From NCBI GenBank assembly GCA_003215175.1, contig QCKS01000007.1:1-49477 (forward strand): a DNA stretch of 49,477 nucleotides, read 5' to 3'. Numbering within the stretch: position 1 is the first letter of the stretch; each line of letters opens with the position of its first letter. This document shows, piece by piece, positions 1-8,202 of the stretch. The position numbers and the translations under genes were made by a program. The notes under the pieces were generated by a model. The model worked only from the letters and a program-made list of their open reading frames with translations, was not told the origin of the DNA and did not search any database. This DNA is from Acidimicrobiales bacterium AG-410-I20 (GTDB taxonomy: Bacteria > Actinomycetota > Acidimicrobiia > Acidimicrobiales > MedAcidi-G1).

Positions 1-173
1 TTAACTGCTACGGTCATTTCTGAAGGGTTGAATGAATCTATTCCCGCCGGAGGGGAAACTAACCGCACTCCGTCTCCTAAACTTCCACCTACATCCCAAT
101 GGGTTTGCCCCCCTTGAACTGCTACTGCACCGGTGCTGCCTACTTCCCGTTGGAATTCTTCTAGATTCTTCAT
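1..173 (-). CDS. glcE: Glycolate oxidase FAD-binding subunit GlcE-like (5' part only)
   Basis: The first 57 codons of a minus-strand gene run off the window edge. The start ATG overlaps the glcD stop as ATGA, so the two genes are translationally coupled. The visible N-terminus contains VSPPAGIDSFNPSEMTVAV, which resembles the opening of the FAD-binding PCMH domain of GlcE-type subunits, where an N-terminal segment leads into a flavin-binding fold. Known biology: GlcD, GlcE and the iron-sulfur GlcF form membrane-associated glycolate dehydrogenase, which feeds electrons from glycolate into the respiratory chain. A position directly after glcD fits GlcE. Only a short piece is visible, so the subunit identity rests mainly on context. 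Confidence 0.65.
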   Translation of the reverse strand, partial: MKNLEEFQREVGSTGAVAVQGGQTHWDVGGSLGDGVRLVSPPAGIDSFNPSEMTVAV

Positions 174-1642
174 ATCCAAGTTCCGTCGGGTAGTTGTTTT
201 AAATGATTTACCTCACTACAACTGGCGCCACTTGGCAAGACTTTAAATGGATTGGCGCGCTCATCTGGATCGAAAGCTTTTTTGAGTAGCCGTTGCGCTT
301 CTAGGTCGTCTTGCGTAAAGAACTTTTCCATGAATCCTTTTTTTTCAAGTCCTATTCCATGCTCTCCAGATAAAACCCCGCCAGCATCGATTGAGGCTTG
401 TACGATTTCTTCTCCAGCAGAAAAAACTCTCTCCATGATTCCCTGTTCTTCTGGATCAAAGATTAGAAGTGGATGAAGATTCCCGTCTCCTGCATGAAAA
501 ACATTCATGACAATTAATTCATATTTGTCTGCTATTTGATAAACGTTTCTAAGGACTTCGACCAGCTTTGTTCTTGGGATAACTGTGTCATGCAGGTAAT
601 AGCCAGGTTTAACTTGAGCGACTGCACCAAATGCGCTTTTTCTCCCCTTCCAGATCTGTTCACGTTCTTCTTCGGAAGATGCGACCCGCACTGAACGAGC
701 TCCATGATTTACGGCTATTTCTTCTATTGCCTCTACTTCAAGTTTTACACCATCTTCTAGCCCGTCAACTTCAACTATTAAGACTGCTGCTGCGTCCGTT
801 GGGTACCCCACATTCACAAAATTCTCAACTACGTTGACGATGCGCTGATCCATCATCTCAATGGCTGCTGGCACTATTCCTGAGGCAATTATTGCGCTCA
901 CAGTCTGTGCCGCGTCTTCGACATCCATAAAATCAAGAAGCAACGTGCGAATAGAAGGCGGATCTGGAGTCAGGCGTACTGCTATGCAAGTAGCGACACC
1001 AAGGGTCCCTTCACCACCTACAAAAGCTCCGCGAAGGTCATAACCGGAAGTGTGCTCACTTGTATCTCCAAGCAGCACCAAGGTTCCGTCTGGTAGCACT
1101 ACTTCAACTGCTAAAACATGCGCATTTGTTACCCCATACGCTAAGCAATGAGGTCCACCCGAATTGTTAGCTACATTGCCGCCGATTGTGCACGACTGTT
1201 GACTTGAGGGGTCGGGAGCAAAATGAAAGCCTGAGCCCTTTAGCGCCTTTGTTAGATCTAAATTGACTACACCAGGTTGAACCCACGCAAATTGTTTATC
1301 AAGATCAATTTCTAGAATTGCATTCATTTTTGTTGTTGAAATCACTATTGGGGCATCGCATGGAACTGCACCTCCCGCCAGTCCTGTGCCTGCACCACGA
1401 GGTACAAATGATCGGTTATACCTATTTGCAGCTTTTACACAACTGATGACTTGATCTGTTGTTTCTGGGGAGCAAATCACTCCAGGGACACCACCTGGGA
1501 ATGTTGATCCATCCCTGCTGTATAGGAGTTGGGAGGCTCCATCTCGGCTTACTTTCTCAGGTCCGATATCGCGGCAAAGGTCTTCAAATAAGCGATCATC
1601 TGGTTCTCTTTTGGTTAATCGTTTAAGTAAGTTAACTGCCAC
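170..1642 (-). CDS. glcD: FAD-linked oxidase, glycolate oxidase subunit GlcD
   Basis: A 490-aa protein with the standard GlcD layout. A PCMH-type FAD-binding domain covers about residues 50-235, with the PRGAGTGLAGG flavin loop and IGGNVANNSGGPHCLAYG. The FAD-oxidase C-terminal domain covers about 240-465, with FHAGDGNLHP and LSGEHGIGLEKKGFM, which carry conserved active-site histidines of this family. It should oxidise glycolate or a related 2-hydroxyacid such as D-lactate to the 2-oxoacid. The following gene overlaps it by 4 bp and looks like glcE. The GTG start is supported by TAGAAT six bases upstream (1649-1654), a leaderless arrangement seen repeatedly here. The family is certain, but the exact substrate cannot be read from sequence. 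Confidence 0.9.
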   Translation of the reverse strand: MAVNLLKRLTKREPDDRLFEDLCRDIGPEKVSRDGASQLLYSRDGSTFPGGVPGVICSPETTDQVISCVKAANRYNRSFVPRGAGTGLAGGAVPCDAPIVISTTKMNAILEIDLDKQFAWVQPGVVNLDLTKALKGSGFHFAPDPSSQQSCTIGGNVANNSGGPHCLAYGVTNAHVLAVEVVLPDGTLVLLGDTSEHTSGYDLRGAFVGGEGTLGVATCIAVRLTPDPPSIRTLLLDFMDVEDAAQTVSAIIASGIVPAAIEMMDQRIVNVVENFVNVGYPTDAAAVLIVEVDGLEDGVKLEVEAIEEIAVNHGARSVRVASSEEEREQIWKGRKSAFGAVAQVKPGYYLHDTVIPRTKLVEVLRNVYQIADKYELIVMNVFHAGDGNLHPLLIFDPEEQGIMERVFSAGEEIVQASIDAGGVLSGEHGIGLEKKGFMEKFFTQDDLEAQRLLKKAFDPDERANPFKVLPSGASCSEVNHLKQLPDGTWI

Positions 1643-1648
1643 GTCGTC

Positions 1649-1654
1649 ATTCTA
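1649..1654 (-). promoter_or_regulatory. -10 element of leaderless glcD promoter
   Basis: TAGAAT reads on the minus strand and is separated from the GTG start by six bases, so transcription would begin at or next to the start codon. No Shine-Dalgarno is present and no convincing -35 is visible. Confidence 0.5.
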
Positions 1655-1765
1655 GTTCTGTGCAGAAGAGCCTCGTCTTTCTTTCTCTTGAATCTATAGA
1701 TAAATACTTTCATCTTCTTTCTAAGAAGACGCGTATTGACTTATGAAATACGCTATGAATAATGA

Positions 1766-3487
1766 GTGAACCGGATTAAAAATATTGCAACAAGAGGTGA
1801 CACCCCAGTCTTGGCACTCGCTGTAGTGACTGGTTTTCTTGTTGCATTATTGATCGCTGGGTTTGAGACGCTTGCTGATTCGATAGTCCTTGAACACGTA
1901 AAGGAGCTCGCGCGGTGGCAAATTGTTATTGCTCCGGGAATTGGGCTCATTCTTGCGCATTTGATTCTTAGATATCTGGGTGGGAGAACCACACCGGCGA
2001 CGTCTGATGAATTCGTAAGGGCGTTTCATGAAAAGAATCCGCGACTCTCAATACGTGAACTTCCCGCCAAACTTCTTGCCGGTGTAGCAACAATAGGGTC
2101 CGGAGGGGCTCTGGGCTTAGAGGGACCCTCAATTTATGCAGGGTCAGTGACTGGCTTAGCGGTTCGTGATCGATTCCAAAATTGGTTACGAAGAGAGGAT
2201 GTTCGTATTCTCCTTACAGCTGGCGCTGCTGCTGGAGTAGCTGCTGTGTTTAAAGCCCCAGCGACTGGTGTACTTTTTGCTTTGGAAGCACCCTATCGAG
2301 ATGACGTAAATCGTAAAGCTCTTCTCCCCTCTCTGCTTGCCGCCGCTACCAGCTATGTGACATATATAAATCTCATTGGCCATGATGCAGTAGTTCCTTT
2401 TCTTGATAATCCTCAATTCCGCCTTGGAGCTGATAGCGACCAAATGTGGTTTACCGCTAATGACTTAACTGCCATGTTTAGTGGTGTTGAAGCTGGTGAC
2501 ATGCTTGGCGCTTTAGTAATTGGAATTGGCGCTGGAGTAGGCGGCCGGTCAATGGCTTGGCTGGTTCGTTGGGCTAAATCTCAGTCCAAATCAGAAAATT
2601 TCTTACCAAGAATTCTGCTTGGTGGTGTCCTTCTCGCTTTACTTGCTCTCTGGGCAGATTTCGTTTTTGATGCTCCTCTTACTATTGGCCCCGGTCAGGA
2701 AGCTATGTCTTGGGTAGTCAATCCAGACCATGGATTAGGGCTAATTGCTCTTTTATTTGGAATGCGGCTAGCTGCTACTGTGGTGACACTTGGAGCTGGA
2801 GGTGTTGGTGGACTCTTTATTCCACTTGCAGTGCAAGGAGTGATTCTTGGACAGTTCACGGGAGAGATCTTGCAGGCAGAACGTCCAGGTTTATATCCAA
2901 CACTAGGGTTAGCTGCTTTCTTAGGTGCCGGATATAAAGCTCCTATCGCTGCTGTGATGTTTGTAGCTGAGTCAACTGGAGCTTCTTTCGTGGTTCCAGC
3001 GCTTATAGCGGCAGCTGTCAGCCAGGTCGTAGGAGGAAAATCTTCTGTGGCTGAACACCAACAGAACGTTCGTCTTGGGCATTTAGAACGAAGATTTACT
3101 TTGCCAATTACTTCTGCCCTTACAACCGATGTGCTTACTGTCCCCCCAGATGCAACAACTTCAGAATTTGTTTACTTGCACGTTTTGGGTAGGCGACAGC
3201 GTTCAGTTCCTGTCGTGGATAAAGATAACTATTTAGGGATGATCAGTCTCTCTGACCTATCGGAAGTTGAACGTTCGTCCTGGGATGAAACCCCTGTTTC
3301 TGAACTTCTTCGCAACGACCTACCCGTAGCACGACCATCATGGTCACTTCGGGATACTGTCGCGGCAATGGAGGACTACGAAATTGATGTTCTTGCCGTA
3401 ACTGACGAAAGTAATGCTTTCATTGGCGTTGTCTATGAAGAAGACATACTCAAATTAGATGAAATTCTTGAAGAAACTGGAGGGTAA
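1766..3487 (+). CDS. clcA: ClC-family chloride channel/transporter with C-terminal CBS pair
   Basis: A 573-aa multi-pass membrane protein of the ClC family followed by tandem CBS domains (about residues 445-570), which usually bind adenine nucleotides and gate the channel. Family landmarks are GGALGLEGPS at 113-122, whose E119 matches the gating glutamate of the GREGP motif, and GGVGGLFIP, which matches the GxFxP anion-site loop. At the position of the E. coli proton glutamate E203 this protein has alanine (A175, in VLFALEAPYR), while the preceding glutamate (E174) is kept. Exchangers normally need that residue, so this may be a passive chloride channel; that is an inference. The GTG at 1766 is the first codon after an in-frame stop, with TATGAA six bases upstream. 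The gene is convergent with the small acidic-protein gene. Confidence 0.9.
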   Translation: MNRIKNIATRGDTPVLALAVVTGFLVALLIAGFETLADSIVLEHVKELARWQIVIAPGIGLILAHLILRYLGGRTTPATSDEFVRAFHEKNPRLSIRELPAKLLAGVATIGSGGALGLEGPSIYAGSVTGLAVRDRFQNWLRREDVRILLTAGAAAGVAAVFKAPATGVLFALEAPYRDDVNRKALLPSLLAAATSYVTYINLIGHDAVVPFLDNPQFRLGADSDQMWFTANDLTAMFSGVEAGDMLGALVIGIGAGVGGRSMAWLVRWAKSQSKSENFLPRILLGGVLLALLALWADFVFDAPLTIGPGQEAMSWVVNPDHGLGLIALLFGMRLAATVVTLGAGGVGGLFIPLAVQGVILGQFTGEILQAERPGLYPTLGLAAFLGAGYKAPIAAVMFVAESTGASFVVPALIAAAVSQVVGGKSSVAEHQQNVRLGHLERRFTLPITSALTTDVLTVPPDATTSEFVYLHVLGRRQRSVPVVDKDNYLGMISLSDLSEVERSSWDETPVSELLRNDLPVARPSWSLRDTVAAMEDYEIDVLAVTDESNAFIGVVYEEDILKLDEILEETGG

Positions 3488-3491
3488 TTAG

Positions 3492-3503
3492 CAGCCTAGG
3501 CTG
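3492..3503. repeat. 12-bp palindrome between convergent genes
   Basis: CAGCCTAGGCTG is a perfect palindrome lying across the end of the small acidic-protein gene, whose TAG stop is inside it, and just past the ClC stop. It could fold as a short hairpin and act as a weak bidirectional terminator, although no T-tract follows on either strand. Confidence 0.35.
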
Positions 3504-3672
3504 TCTCTTCTTCGTCTTCTTCAAATTCGTCAGCCCAAGCAGCATGAGCGGGTGAAATATGCTCTTCTTCTTCCTCCGACGAGAGGCTTTCAAAAATTGA
3601 ATCCAGATCTAGATCTTCACTTCGCTTCAACGCCCGCGCTTCTTCGAATCTCCGATGCCGTCCTTTTTTCAC
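3496..3672 (-). CDS. Small basic-to-acidic hypothetical protein (58 aa)
   Basis: A short open frame starting at GTG 3672. A clear AGGAG lies seven bases upstream, the best translational evidence for it. The protein has two halves. The N-terminus KKGRHRRFEEARALKRS is strongly basic. The rest is strongly acidic, with EEEEE and a C-terminus of EFEEDEEETA. No membrane segment or known domain is visible. The charge split suggests a small disordered protein that might bind nucleic acid or the ribosome through its N-terminus, but this is inference and no function can be assigned. It sits downstream of ribonuclease D with a 71-bp gap, and a possible TATAAG -10 element in the gap suggests its own promoter. 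Confidence 0.65.
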   Translation of the reverse strand: MKKGRHRRFEEARALKRSEDLDLDSIFESLSSEEEEEHISPAHAAWADEFEEDEEETA

Positions 3673-3743
3673 CACGTCACTCCTGATAAATGCTTATTTT
3701 CTTATACTTTAGCGATCAAATTTCAAAGTCTTAAACCACTAGT

Positions 3744-4940
3744 TTATCTTTTTTCTCTGCGCTCAAGAACTAAACCACCATCAGTATCGAAAGCCAAAGC
3801 AGCTTTTCCTTGAAGTAGTTCTTTGACTGGCTCACCAACTATTTGATGCCTCCACCCAGAGCCCATGCGCGCTTCAGGATCACCTCTAACTAGTGCTTCT
3901 ATATCAGAACGCGTACCAAGCATCGCCGGATCTAACTCTAGTTCTCGTGCTATTTGTGCAATCCAAGCAGAAACAAGCGTTACGCCTGCCCGTAAATCAT
4001 TTGTCGTATCTTTTCCTCGCTTAACGACCTTGGGTAAAGGATCTAATTTCTTAGCATTCTTCAAGGCAAGGAAAATTTCCTCTGGGAATGGGCCTTTAAG
4101 ATGCCTAGATTCAACACCGCGTACATTCTCAAGCGATTCAATGTCTGTCGGCTCATGCTGCGCTATGGCAGCTAACGCTAAATCTGGGAAAACATAGCGA
4201 ACAGGAATGTTAAGATTTGAAGCTTTTATTTCACGCCAAGCCGCAAGCGCTCTAATATTATTCAACGCTTTACCACTTAAATTTCGGCCTTCCTTTATTT
4301 TCTTCCACGCGTGCTCAGGTTCACGTCGCCTTTTTGCTTGCTCTAGAAATAAAGCCAATTCTGCTTCTACCCATGCAATCCGCCTACGACTAGTCAACTC
4401 TTTATTGACTAAGTAATGAACCTCTAAGAGATGTCGAACGTCATTGGCCGCATATTCAAGTTGAGAAGAACTTAATGGTCTAGTCATCCAATCTGTAAAG
4501 CGACTTTCTTTTTTAAGCACAATCCCCAGCTGCTTCTCACATAGCGTTGCTAAAGAAGGATTAGACATTCCAATGAATCCAGCGGCGATCTGAGTATCAA
4601 ATAGACGCCGTGGAACCACGCCACAAATACGCTGAAAGACCTCAAGATCTTGACTAGCGGCATGCATTATGATCAAAACTTCGCTGTCTAATAATTTGGC
4701 AAATACTTTCGGTTCTACTTTTAGCGGGTCAACCAAAGAGATACCTTTCGAATGCGCTATTTGAACCAGAGCAACACTTGGATAGTAGGTCTTTTCTCTA
4801 TGGAACTCTGTATCTACCGCTATTCGTTCTTCTAAAAGAAGCTCATCAATAAGGGTTTCTAGACTCTCTTGGCTATCCACATAATCAAAGTCTTGAGTTG
4901 CGGAAGATGCAAAAACCGGACTGGGTTTATTTCTTTTCAT
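3744..4940 (-). CDS. rnd: Ribonuclease D-like 3'-5' exonuclease with HRDC domain
   Basis: A DEDD-superfamily exonuclease that trims the 3' ends of tRNA and other RNAs. The DnaQ-like domain occupies the N-terminal half: AVDTEFHREKTYYP gives the first D and E, HAASQDLEVF the second D, and YAANDVRHLLEVHYL the final YxxxD. An HRDC nucleic-acid-binding domain follows (around AWREIKASNLNIPVRYVFPD). The start was moved to ATG 4940 because AAGGA lies just upstream there; this gives 398 aa and a 14-bp overlap with the preceding mobA-like gene. A longer frame upstream (to 4973) lies further inside that gene and lacks a ribosome-binding site. The exact RNA substrate is unknown. Confidence 0.88.
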   Translation of the reverse strand: MKRNKPSPVFASSATQDFDYVDSQESLETLIDELLLEERIAVDTEFHREKTYYPSVALVQIAHSKGISLVDPLKVEPKVFAKLLDSEVLIIMHAASQDLEVFQRICGVVPRRLFDTQIAAGFIGMSNPSLATLCEKQLGIVLKKESRFTDWMTRPLSSSQLEYAANDVRHLLEVHYLVNKELTSRRRIAWVEAELALFLEQAKRRREPEHAWKKIKEGRNLSGKALNNIRALAAWREIKASNLNIPVRYVFPDLALAAIAQHEPTDIESLENVRGVESRHLKGPFPEEIFLALKNAKKLDPLPKVVKRGKDTTNDLRAGVTLVSAWIAQIARELELDPAMLGTRSDIEALVRGDPEARMGSGWRHQIVGEPVKELLQGKAALAFDTDGGLVLERREKR

Positions 4941-5535
4941 TTCTTTCCTTGAAAATTCTCTTTGCTTTCTCAAACTCTTCTGGAGTGTCTACATCTAGAT
5001 ACGCTCTCATCTCAGATCTTTCTAGGACAATCGTCTTTAACCCTTCTATCGCTCTGTGGGGAGCACGCTCACCTCTTGTGAAAGATTCTTTTATATGGCC
5101 TACTGCTGTTGTAGGCCAGCATGCATGCATCCATTGTTTGTGACCTTTGACTGAAGGAACCACAATAGAGTCAGGATTTGAGTAGGCATGTTCAATCAAG
5201 ATTTTTATTTCTGCAATATCTAGGTTTGGAAAGTCGCAAGCCAAAATCATAACTGGGATATGGCCTTCCTTTATGGACTCAAGCGCAGTAAGAATTCCGC
5301 CAAGAGGTCCTTCCCCTGGCCAAATATCTTTTATTTGGATTACATCTCTACCTAAAAATTCAGTCGATTCTTTGCCGACAACATAAATAGACCTGGCGGA
5401 CGCCTCTCTGAGTCCGGAAATTGTCAACTGAAGTAGTGTTTCCTCCCCCAGCGCAAGGTCCGCTTTATCTGTTCCCATTCGTTCACTGCGCCCACCATTA
5501 AGGACTACTCCTACAAATGGGAAATTATTTACCAT
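4927..5535 (-). CDS. mobA: MobA-like molybdenum cofactor nucleotidyltransferase
   Basis: A protein of about 202 aa with the NTP-transferase signature LNGGRSERMGTDKADL near the N-terminus and ACDFPNLD, the metal-binding aspartate motif of the GT-A-like fold, near the middle. Family members such as MobA add GMP to molybdopterin to make the guanine dinucleotide cofactor. Related proteins act on other cofactors, for example MocA or F420 guanylyltransferases, so MobA is likely but not certain. ATG 5535 was chosen because TAAACT lies exactly six bases before it, a leaderless pattern. A GTG two codons earlier would start inside that spacer. No molybdoenzyme is encoded nearby. Confidence 0.75.
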   Translation of the reverse strand: MVNNFPFVGVVLNGGRSERMGTDKADLALGEETLLQLTISGLREASARSIYVVGKESTEFLGRDVIQIKDIWPGEGPLGGILTALESIKEGHIPVMILACDFPNLDIAEIKILIEHAYSNPDSIVVPSVKGHKQWMHACWPTTAVGHIKESFTRGERAPHRAIEGLKTIVLERSEMRAYLDVDTPEEFEKAKRIFKERNEKK

Positions 5536-5541
5536 ATTCAC

Positions 5542-5547
5542 AGTTTA
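5542..5547 (-). promoter_or_regulatory. -10 element of leaderless mobA promoter
   Basis: TAAACT on the minus strand, six bases before ATG 5535. It decides between two possible starts for the mobA-like gene. Confidence 0.45.
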
Positions 5548-5584
5548 GTTCTTGACCTATATCACACTCGTAACGCTCGTGATC

Positions 5585-5590
5585 TAATAT
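5585..5590 (+). promoter_or_regulatory. -10 element before small membrane protein
   Basis: TAATAT ends six bases before ATG 5597, close to the -10 consensus and consistent with leaderless transcription. Confidence 0.5.
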
Positions 5591-5596
5591 AGAAAG

Positions 5597-5905
5597 ATGC
5601 TTATAAATTTCATTGATCTCTCACTCATCCCTGAAGTTGGTGAATTGCCTACTTGGGCAAATCCGGACCTTTTGAAAGGATTGAGCGTGGGGGCCATAGT
5701 TGTAGTCCTTATCGGAACTTGGTTCATTTTTAGCCTTGTAAGAAAAGTTGTGTTTCGATCGCTACTTCTTGTTATTGCTGCTGGTTTAACTTTTTCTATC
5801 TGGCAGCAACGGGGGCAATTAACAGATTGTGTAGAAACCTGCTCCTGTACTCTTTTTGGACAGGTAGTTCAAATCCCTGTTGATAAAAATCCAAACTGTA
5901 ATTAG
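5597..5905 (+). CDS. Small membrane protein of unknown function (102 aa)
   Basis: I do not recognise this protein. It has two adjacent hydrophobic stretches, about residues 28-47 (LSVGAIVVVLIGTWFIFSLV) and 50-68 (VVFRSLLLVIAAGLTFSIW), joined by a short basic turn. Both ends would then be on the same side of the membrane. The C-terminal tail holds three or four cysteines (CVETCSCTLFG and the terminal PNCN), suggesting disulfides or metal binding outside the cytoplasm. It is transcribed alone, diverging from the mobA-like gene and converging on pyk. The ATG is supported by a -10 hexamer six bases upstream. Confidence 0.6.
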   Translation: MLINFIDLSLIPEVGELPTWANPDLLKGLSVGAIVVVLIGTWFIFSLVRKVVFRSLLLVIAAGLTFSIWQQRGQLTDCVETCSCTLFGQVVQIPVDKNPNCN

Positions 5906-5925
5906 GTTTTTGATTTCTTGAGTTT

Positions 5926-7356
5926 CTAGGGAACTCGTTCTATTCGTAGAACATTTGTTGATCTTGAAGAATCACTGGTTCCAGCAAGAACAGCCACCAT
6001 TTGACCACTTTCGAGGTCACCATTGTCGCGAGCTAGTTGTAAAGCCGCTATGACGCGATCATCTATCGTTCCTTCTACTGAGAGGTGCCTAGGTTCAGTT
6101 CCCCAGCTTAGTGAGAGCTGCCCCACTGTTCGTTCGTCGCTGCTTAAGCCAAGTATTCGTGCTGAAGGTCTGAATCGTGCCATGGAGCGGACAGTGAATC
6201 CTGAACCGGATATACACACAATAGTTTTTATCCCTAATTCAACTACTGCACGTGAAGTAGCAAGTGTCATTGCATCAGTTATTGATGTTTCTGCCATTGC
6301 TCTATTCGTTAGGCGAATTTCAGCCAAATCACCTACCCAACCACGGTGGTCAAATTCTTGGTCAGCACGTTCAACGATTCTCCCCATCGTTGATATCACG
6401 TTTACAGGATCTGAACCGATTGCTGTTTCACCGGAAAGCATCACCGCACTTGATCCATCCCAGACTGCATTGGCGACATCAGATACTTCTGCACGTGTCG
6501 GTTCAGGCGCGTCGACCATGCTTTCGAGCATTTGCGTAGCTGTGATTGCAGGACGGCCAGAAGCTATACATTCTCTAATAATATTTTTTTGGAGCATTGG
6601 TAGACCTTCTATGCCATATTCTTGACCAAGGTCACCGCGTGCAACCATGATTGCTCCTGCGGCATCGATTATTCCAGGTAAGTCCTCCAACGCTGCTTGT
6701 GTTTCAATTTTTGCTACAACTAATGGTCCGTCGGGATGTGGTGGAAGATTCAATCGTTCTATGTCGCCTGCTGTCCTTACGAAAGACAGTGCCAGAATAT
6801 CGATTCCGAATGGGAGAAATCTTTCTATCGCTTCTAAATCTTCTGACGTGGGCGCGGTTAAAGAAAGCTGATCAGAGGGTATATGAACCCCAGGCCTGCC
6901 AGAAAGCACTCCTCCATGCAAAATGGTCGCTTGCAGTCGATCGCTGAGGACGGACGTTACTTTAACGACTACTCGACCGTCTCCAATGTTTAATTCGGTG
7001 CCTTCTTGAACGTGAGTGAGAAGACCTTCATAATCAACTTCTATTCTGTCTATTGTGCTTCCTTGGCTGCCGATAAAAAGCTCAACATCGCTTCCTTCTA
7101 TAAGCTCTACTTGTTTCTCGCCAAAGTCTCCTACTCGTATTTTGGGGCCAGGAAGATCTAATAAAATTCCAACAGGTTTACCTTCTTCTGAAGCAACTTT
7201 CCTGATTAGTTTTATGCGCTCTTCAGCAAGTTCATAGGTTCCATGGGCTAGCCCTATTCGAGCTATATCCATGCCGGCCTGAATCATTTCCCGCAAAACA
7301 CCTTCAGATTCTGATGCGGGACCAATAGTGGCAATTATTTTTGTTCTGCGAGTCAC
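5926..7356 (-). CDS. pyk: Pyruvate kinase
   Basis: A 476-aa pyruvate kinase, the last step of glycolysis, converting phosphoenolpyruvate and ADP to pyruvate and ATP. The N-terminus RRTKIIATIGPAS is diagnostic. VVAKIETQAALEDL supplies the catalytic lysine and the metal-binding glutamate, and MVARGDLGQEYG supplies the second metal ligand. ATQMLESMVDAPEPTRAEVSDVANAVWDG is the signature of the active-site barrel (quoted as two adjoining parts: ATQMLESM at the start, DVANAVWDG at the end). The C-terminal allosteric domain is of normal length, with no extra PEP-utiliser domain. GTG is the start, with TAGCGT six bases upstream. The gene stands alone in its transcription unit. Confidence 0.96.
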   Translation of the reverse strand: MTRRTKIIATIGPASESEGVLREMIQAGMDIARIGLAHGTYELAEERIKLIRKVASEEGKPVGILLDLPGPKIRVGDFGEKQVELIEGSDVELFIGSQGSTIDRIEVDYEGLLTHVQEGTELNIGDGRVVVKVTSVLSDRLQATILHGGVLSGRPGVHIPSDQLSLTAPTSEDLEAIERFLPFGIDILALSFVRTAGDIERLNLPPHPDGPLVVAKIETQAALEDLPGIIDAAGAIMVARGDLGQEYGIEGLPMLQKNIIRECIASGRPAITATQMLESMVDAPEPTRAEVSDVANAVWDGSSAVMLSGETAIGSDPVNVISTMGRIVERADQEFDHRGWVGDLAEIRLTNRAMAETSITDAMTLATSRAVVELGIKTIVCISGSGFTVRSMARFRPSARILGLSSDERTVGQLSLSWGTEPRHLSVEGTIDDRVIAALQLARDNGDLESGQMVAVLAGTSDSSRSTNVLRIERVP

Positions 7357-7362
7357 ACTTCT

Positions 7363-7368
7363 ACGCTA
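7363..7368 (-). promoter_or_regulatory. -10 element of leaderless pyk promoter
   Basis: TAGCGT on the minus strand, six bases before GTG 7356; no ribosome-binding site lies between. Confidence 0.45.
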
Positions 7369-7437
7369 CCGTGCCAAACTCTGTTGGAATGCGATCAAAT
7401 GGCCGGTTTCTTTATTAACTCCGTAAGGTAATGCACT

Positions 7438-8196
7438 GTGACTAAAAAACATTCATTCTTCGGATCCGATCCATTCTTAGCTTTTGCACACCGCGGTGGA
7501 ACGGGAGCGTGGCCAGAAAATACTATGCGAGCCTTTGGTTATGCAGTTGAAATCGGCTACAAATACATTGAGACCGACGTGCATCTCACTTCAGACGGCA
7601 TCGTCATCGCTTTTCATGACTCCAAATTAGATCGTGTAACGGATTCAACTGGCTCCATCTCGGACCTCAAATGGGACCAGATACAAGAAGCTCGTGTTGG
7701 TGGAACAGACCCAATACCCCTGTTTGAAGAACTCCTTGAAGAGTTTCCATTGGTGAAAATAAATATTGATCCAAAGCATGACGAAGTTGTAGAACCACTT
7801 GCCGACCTGTTAATTAAGCACAACGCTCTAGACAGAGTCTGTGTTGGTTCTTTCTCAGATCGACGAATTGACCGTATTCAAAAACTTCTAGGTGGCAAGG
7901 CCTGTACTTCCGCTGGGCCTAAAGGCGTAGCAAAATTCCGTGTATCAAACTTCGGTATCGGAAAGCCGAGATTTTCTTTTGATTGTTTGCAAGTTCCAGT
8001 CCGTCAAAGTGGGATACCTTTAGTGGATCAAAGATTTGTTGACAACGCCCATAAGAACGGTCTTCAGGTTCATGTATGGACCATTGATGACCCTTCAGAA
8101 ATGAAGGAACTGCTTGACCTTGAAGTTGATGGAATTATGACGGACAAACCTGATTTACTCAAAGAAATTCTTCTCGAACGTGGCTTATGGAGCTGA
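7438..8196 (+). CDS. Glycerophosphodiester phosphodiesterase
   Basis: A 252-aa GDPD-family enzyme that splits glycerophosphodiesters, the backbones left after phospholipid deacylation, into glycerol-3-phosphate and an alcohol. Motifs in order are FAHRGGTGAWPENTMRAF, IETDVHLTSDG and HDSKLDRVTDSTG, which hold the catalytic histidines and the metal-binding E and D. The C-terminal HVWTIDDPSEM and DGIMTDKPDLL complete the TIM barrel. No signal peptide is seen, so the enzyme is cytoplasmic. GTG is the start, and a TAAGGT hexamer lies about eight bases upstream. The next gene follows after 6 bp and is probably co-transcribed. The gene is similar to ugpQ, but the naming is not secure. Confidence 0.9.
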   Translation: MTKKHSFFGSDPFLAFAHRGGTGAWPENTMRAFGYAVEIGYKYIETDVHLTSDGIVIAFHDSKLDRVTDSTGSISDLKWDQIQEARVGGTDPIPLFEELLEEFPLVKINIDPKHDEVVEPLADLLIKHNALDRVCVGSFSDRRIDRIQKLLGGKACTSAGPKGVAKFRVSNFGIGKPRFSFDCLQVPVRQSGIPLVDQRFVDNAHKNGLQVHVWTIDDPSEMKELLDLEVDGIMTDKPDLLKEILLERGLWS

Positions 8197-8202
8197 AACA
8201 AA

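Noticed and set aside
6023-6625. 200-aa plus-strand open frame
   Set aside because: Antisense to pyruvate kinase, which is certain; codon content follows the reverse of that gene.
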